Source: Phoronis australis
Taxonomy: Eukaryota; Phoronida; Phoronidae
Direction: 5' to 3'
Length of the DNA: 64,000 bases
Assembly (NCBI GenBank): GCA_002633005.1
Contig: NMRA01000284.1
Coordinates: forward strand, 491,518-555,517
Positions 59,101-64,000 of this stretch are shown here, in pieces. Numbering within the stretch: position 1 is the stretch's first letter; each line of letters begins with the position of its first letter. A model generated the notes under the pieces. That model did no database searches. It had not been told where the DNA came from and saw only the letters and a program-made list of their open reading frames with translations. Position numbers and translations under genes: made by a program.

Positions 59101-61619
59101 AAAACACGAGAAATCAACTAAACGACCAATACCTGTAGACTACTCCCTATTAATTGCTCTTCGTTGCATAATAAAAAATAACGCATTGTTTTGACAATCC
59201 TCATAAATGGTTTGACAGTTTTTTTACCGACCCAAATAGCAACACTTTCTTTGCGGGTTTTGTTTTTGCAAGCCCGTAACCAATCACAAGTAATGCAGGC
59301 CATTTGCTGCACTCTTCATCCCCCTGCCATCACCAATTTTCTGCCCCGGGTCGCCAGTCGTCTACAGGTTTCCCAGACTCAACTAGAAACAAGTGTCTCC
59401 CTATTGAGCCTGAGGCACTGCTTAACTGCCCGTACATGATTCCTTGAGCGGAGCTCGGCTGCCGATGGGGTGCATTCGCGTTTGTCGCTACGGACAAGTC
59501 TGCTACCGAAACGAAAAGTAACTAAATTTTATGACCTGTTAGATCGATGATTGGCTTTGCTTCGGTTATTGTATCAATAGATTTTGTTATTAATCCGCTT
59601 CGCCTTTCCTCGCAGTATTCTTACTGTTATCCTGTTGGCTCCCAAAATTATTTCTTCAGACAGTCTTCACATCAGACTTTCTGACTAGTCGTGTAGTCAT
59701 CAGACACAGAAATTGACACTAAGCGTCAACACTTTGCTACTGAAATATCCTTTTATAATCTGATTACAAATGAAACGCCAAAAAGTGTAGCTGTTTACGA
59801 AATTGTTAATTTACACGTGACTTTAGTCATCTTACATTCAACGTTCTGGAATACGATTTTCACGTTTGTTCCGTTATCTTTGCATTCCACATTCTAGATG
59901 ATTTATTTGTGGGAATACTCGTTTTCAAACACTCGCTTAGCGAGACGTTGTTGGTGTGAACTAGCTTAACGTGGGAGATAAATTTTTCTTCTGTTTGGAC
60001 CATGGACTTTAAGCATGTCCATGATTGATCTTGAATTTATTAGAGGCTCTATCCAGTATGTTCACTCCTAAAAGCCAATCTCATTGTCAGTTACAACAGA
60101 GCGAGTAGATGAAGCACTGTTTGTTTTCATTATATTTCGCAAAATCCTAAAAAAATCCACTAATCCACAAAATGCGTTTTGCGGTCGTACAACCCCTTAT
60201 GCCCCTTTAAGTTAAATTTAAATGTGGAATACAACGTGAGGTTATTAACACTACCACCACAAACTACAGATGGCGCTGCTTCATGATAACCTGTGTAACT
60301 GACGATTAGTGTAACGATGGAACATCCAGTGTATGGGGACTCGATTAGCATTTTTCTTTCTATCAAACAAGAAGGCGCCAGTATTCTTAACACATTTTGT
60401 AATCCCTGTGTTTATGTTCATAGTTTTTTCATTGCCTCATTCGCATTTAATAATGTTGTGGTGATTGTCAGTCCAGGTAAGGTGTTTGTAATCCCTTTAA
60501 TTATGGTAATATTTTTTGTTTATTTTATTCTAATTTAACGATGTTGTGATTGGCACTGCAGGTATGATGCTTTGGTGGTTTTTGAGGTTGTTCCCTTTCG
60601 TGTAACGAATGAACAAAATTTTAACGTAGAATGAATAAAATTAAGCAAAAATAATTTTCAAGACTTAAAAGTTATTTCTTGGAGTAAAACCAGAGATCGT
60701 CCATCACGTGCTAGAGTCCTGAAAGTGATTCAAATTCTAGTTCCCCCATATCAGGACTGCTGAATTAGATTTAAACAAAGTTCAGTCAGTTTAAAAAAAA
60801 AACGTCAACAGTTATTGATTTTATTTCACAAAATGGGTCACCGGGGGCCAACTGTACACGCAGCGTGAATTTGCGCCAAATGTGCGGTAGAGTAGATTCT
60901 GATTCGCCATTCTTATACTAAACATAACGTTAAGCATTTCCATTACGAAGAAATTGTCGCTGTTTTGGTCAATATGCTGCTTTCTTTTCACTTTTTCTCA
61001 CCTGCGGGAACAATAGAATTATTATGTATGGTGGGCCCACGACCACGAGAATAACCCGCACTCTCACTGTACACTCGTTCCTCTTCATATTTATTTATTT
61101 CAAGGACTAAAATGACTGACCAGTGACTTCCATTAAGACCTGTCCGATCATTGTTTCCGGATCCCTTTCATAGCGGTAACTGTTGCATACACGATCCCAA
61201 CAGTCAATTGTCATGCCCAGGACTGCTCAATAAATAATTCCGTTTGTCTGTACCTTACGCGGTAAGCATTATGCCGGCTCACCTGCCGCGGAAGAATAAT
61301 CAGTTTAATCGTGAGGCCAAGTTATTGTTGATAATTGCTGGTTTAGCGAGATAACTCGCTGTGTCGGCAGACAACGTCAATTATGTTTAAGGGTAACCGA
61401 TTAGATTACAATGATGCTAAATAATTTGAAGTTATTTAGAGATTATTATGCTAGAATTGGAAAAATTTTACTCGCATTCCAGAAAAATGCAAGGAAAGAT
61501 CGATCAAAAGAATTACAGACACTCATCTATTGTTTTTAGTCATGTCTTTTGATATGACAACACCCTGCAAATTGCAGACGTAGCAAGTTATTTCAAAAAA
61601 GAGAAACGATTTTTGTAGG
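56107..61619. other. Largely unassigned stretch
   Basis: It contains one small palindromic element (57415-57484) and a short repeat of GTGTTTTCACGTGTTTTCAC near 57107. A 75-codon plus frame at 58640-58867 and an ATG frame at 60317-60475 that meets a CAG|GTAAGG donor are both unrecognised. No gene is supported. Confidence 0.35.
57415..57484. mobile_element. Short palindromic element with CAGCCTCGT-CCCAAGC ends
   Basis: CAGCCTCGTCCCCAAGC (57417-57433) is mirrored by GCTTGGGAACGAGGCTG (57466-57482) with one mismatch. Sequences of this type are common as inverted-repeat elements in marine invertebrate genomes. No target duplication is visible. Confidence 0.6.
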
Positions 61620-62170
61620 TTGGACAATATTCGGCATCTCCGTCATGCTGTACGCCCTCTAGTGACAGTTTTGGTACCTCTTCAAAGCGGGGTACGAGCA
61701 CCATTATGCCTCCCAGTGCCAGTTTCATATATTTTGCGTCTTCGTCAATATTTATATAACAACATAGGTGAAAGACCATCATCAAATATGAGGGGTTTGT
61801 TCCTATAGCGTGAGAGCATAGCTGACGTTGATTTGGGAACAGGTTCGAATACCGCTACAACTCCTAGTGGAAGAGTTTTAGCGCCTGGCTTAATATTTAC
61901 AGAATTTGATGGACATGTTCCCATTGACAAAAGTATGGTTCAGTGACATTGGTTTTCGGACGGATTCGAAATCTGCTATGCCAATTTTAGTTTTATTACG
62001 CCTGCCTCCATATTTACCAAGTTCGACGAAGGATCGTCTTGAATTTTGAGGTCAGCGTGGTTGCCGTTGTTTGTCAGACGAGTACTGTTATGGCCCCTGA
62101 TGGTTTTTTGTATTTTTGTGTCTGCCTCAATATCTATCAAGTTCTTTATAAACAGTAGTTAGGGAATTTG
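61620..62170. repeat. Degenerate tandem repeat, ~120-150-bp units
   Basis: A core like GCCTGCCTCAATATTTA followed by AAGTTC recurs in four versions, near 61738, 61890, 62003 and 62122. They are separated by GGTTCGAATNC- and CCCTCTAGTGAC-like blocks. No coding frame spans it. Confidence 0.45.
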
Positions 62171-62469
62171 ATTGCGCCAATTACATCGACTTTCGAAAAG
62201 AACCGACAGCCGCTGTAATCTCTTATCTTAATTTTAGTTTTTAGTGCGCCGGGATCGCGCCTGCCAATTTTTGCACCCGTAGTTTAAACATGTCTTCACT
62301 GGTGAAAACGTTTGAAAGGCCCCATACATCTGCCATCGGCGATGCTCACAGTGGGCACATGTCAACGCTTTTCCTCGCACTTGTATGTTCTCTTTTTGGA
62401 AATGGTGACTCAATCCCAAGTTGTTGATGGGTAGCAATTGCTACAGGTCACTAAAATAAATGATTATTC

Positions 62470-62502
<33 letters not shown>

Positions 62503-63827
62503 ATTAGATGTCGTGTTGGCCTCCGGTCATTTAAAGGCAGAACTAAGTAAAACCGAGCCGTCAGCTTCATCAGCTGATAGTTGTTTGGTAGAAAATGGCC
62601 GAGGAAAACGGCGGTGGTGTCAATCAAAGTCAGTTCAAAAGGGCAAGAGAGTTGTCCTGAGTGCATGTGTAAAGGGGAAGACCTATCGCAAGTTCCGCCC
62701 TCTTGGGAAAAGTCGACAAGCAATACGTGTTGTTCGTCTTATAACGTGGTGGTTTAAAAACGAAGGTGTGTCAAAAATGCTGCGTTCTGTTTGGTCATTT
62801 AAACAGTCTCTCAAAATCCGACGGAAGAGTAACCTCTCTTGAATAAGCATTGGGAACGAGCGCTGAATAGCCGTGCGAGTTATGTTGAATATTTCCGTTT
62901 ATGTCAAGCTTGCTCGGCCTCGAGCAGGCTTACCTAGAGCTGGGCCCGGATGGATTTTCATTCTTTTCTCGTCTTCCAGGACTGTCTTTACTTTCTTTCT
63001 TGGTTTTGGCCAGTTTTGATCATAAACATATACTTAGTTTGGAAAGCTAATACGATTTTCAGTATTGAACTAATTAATCGATCGAGTTCCTCGGTGAGTC
63101 TGTCCAAATAACTAAATAATTGTTTTGATCTCTGCCAAATGTAAGTACAAAACTCGCTTTGAAAAATATCCTAATACACTCTGAAGACCCGGTAACCCGA
63201 AAATTGTTATTGCTAACCTCTGTTTAAATTCTAAAATTACACACATTTGTGCCAAGTTAAAACGAGCTGCCTGTACCTGAAGATAACGTGGGCAACAGGG
63301 ATGTCGCTGGTCCTTTCCTTTACAGATTTTTGCCGCATAGAAAAGAAAAGCACATTCGCGTAAAGAAGTCAATTTGGCGAAAAAGCTCAAAACAAGTGTT
63401 AAAGAATTGCCTTTGATGAAATTGGCGTAATTCTATTCAAATTTGTGCATTTTATTCACAGATCATTGTCGCTCATTATGCCACTTCAAACGCAAAGGGC
63501 ACAACGTGCTTAAAACTTGATTTGCATGGAAGCATTTATTATAAGAAAACGTACTTATAAAACAAATTGAACAGTGTCAGATTCCTTGTTTACTCCACGC
63601 GAAATGATACCATCGATTTTGATTTTTATCAATTTGTTTAGTTCACACAAGACACTAAAAGAAAAATAAAACAAATAAAATTGTCAGAAAATAAAGCACT
63701 AAAAATACACTTATAAGTGTAAAACACGGATAGCACAAAAAGTCAAGGATTTATTTCAATTGGACTGATGCCTCAGCGTCAAACTTCCTGTCAACCTAGA
63801 ATATACCCGAGAAAGCAGCGTACTCAC
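62171..63827. other. Unassigned stretch
   Basis: A TGAT microsatellite is at 62469-62501. The 115-codon plus frame 62495-62842 and a short ATG frame at 62595 in good start context (AAAATGGCC) show no known domain. The minus frame 63112-63390 is likewise unrecognised. Confidence 0.35.
62469..62501. repeat. (TTGA)n microsatellite
   Basis: About eight perfect TTGA/TGAT units in a row. Confidence 0.97.
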
Positions 63828-63891
63828 TTGAGACAATACCGGCGAGGGCTACTTCCCAACCACTGTGTCCAGTAGCGTCAGTAACCTGACC
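63828..63891 (-). CDS. Exon-like island near the window end (strand uncertain)
   Basis: On the minus strand, acceptor TGTTTTGTCAG is followed by 64 bp reading GQVTDATGHSGWEVALAGIV and ending at TCAA|GTGAGT, a consensus donor. Splice signals on both sides with an open frame between them favour a short internal exon. The plus strand is also open (about 63834-63984, with segments such as PTTVSSSVSNLTLTKHVGNI), so this could be wrong. No family is recognised. Confidence 0.25.
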
Positions 63892-64000
63892 CTGACAAAA
63901 CATGTTGGCAATATTTCATCTGAGCAAGACCAGTTCAAGTTTCTTGTCCCATTACTCATAAATCCCCTAAGAGGATTATCTAGCTAACGGGAAGCCATGG

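Noticed and set aside
62495-62842. 115-codon plus frame and the ATG frame at 62595 in good start context
   Set aside because: The 62595 frame stops after 21 codons without a usable donor. The longer frame has no recognisable motif.

Overview
The window is metazoan nuclear DNA, most likely from a marine invertebrate; I cannot name the species. The evidence is AT-leaning, gene-poor sequence packed with eukaryotic repeats: non-autonomous DNA transposons with terminal inverted repeats (TIRs), decayed hAT transposase and LINE reverse-transcriptase fragments, tRNA-derived pieces, microsatellites, GT-AG splice signals, CCAAT and TATA motifs, and single-N gaps typical of a draft shotgun assembly. There are no long open reading frames, operons or bacterial signals. 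Most open frames of 60-160 codons look like chance.

Layout. 1-7 kb: mostly unassigned, with a 33-bp minisatellite (2.8 kb), a long foldback inverted repeat (4.4-5.2 kb), and a possible first coding exon of a minus-strand gene encoding a basic, Ser/Lys-rich N-terminus (5.46-5.62 kb). 6.2-13.3 kb: a transposon graveyard. It holds a hAT-like non-autonomous element with an embedded tRNA-like segment, a roughly 2.75-kb hAT relic whose two ends share 16 bp and which contains minus-strand hAT transposase remains, a Myb/SANT-like DNA-binding-domain pseudogene with a CAG repeat (10.9-11.5 kb), short MITEs, and a broken LINE reverse transcriptase with its YADD box (12.66-13.32 kb). 14.27-26.56 kb: a roughly 12-kb tandem array of diverged ~1.7-2.1-kb non-coding units; three of them keep a TATAAATAGG promoter-like box at the same place. 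27-30.4 kb: further tandem families. 34-37.2 kb: a degenerate ~200-bp repeat array broken by a hAT-like element with an 8-bp target duplication (second copy of the 6.2-kb element), then a 515-bp element with 13-bp TIRs and a 6-bp target duplication. 38-64 kb: lower repeat density, with a possible promoter plus 5' exon (53.6-53.8 kb) and two exon-like islands (42.0 and 63.8 kb) whose strand is uncertain.

How it fits together. The recognisable proteins are all dead or fragmentary mobile-element or mobile-element-like genes, so no working pathway can be described. The most notable structures are the 12-kb array with recurrent promoter-like boxes, the SANT/CAG pseudogene with splice sites, the tRNA-bearing hAT family, and a 50-bp motif that recurs three times next to rearranged sequence. 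Two of the single-N gaps sit between near-identical 177- and 350-bp copies and are probably assembly artefacts.
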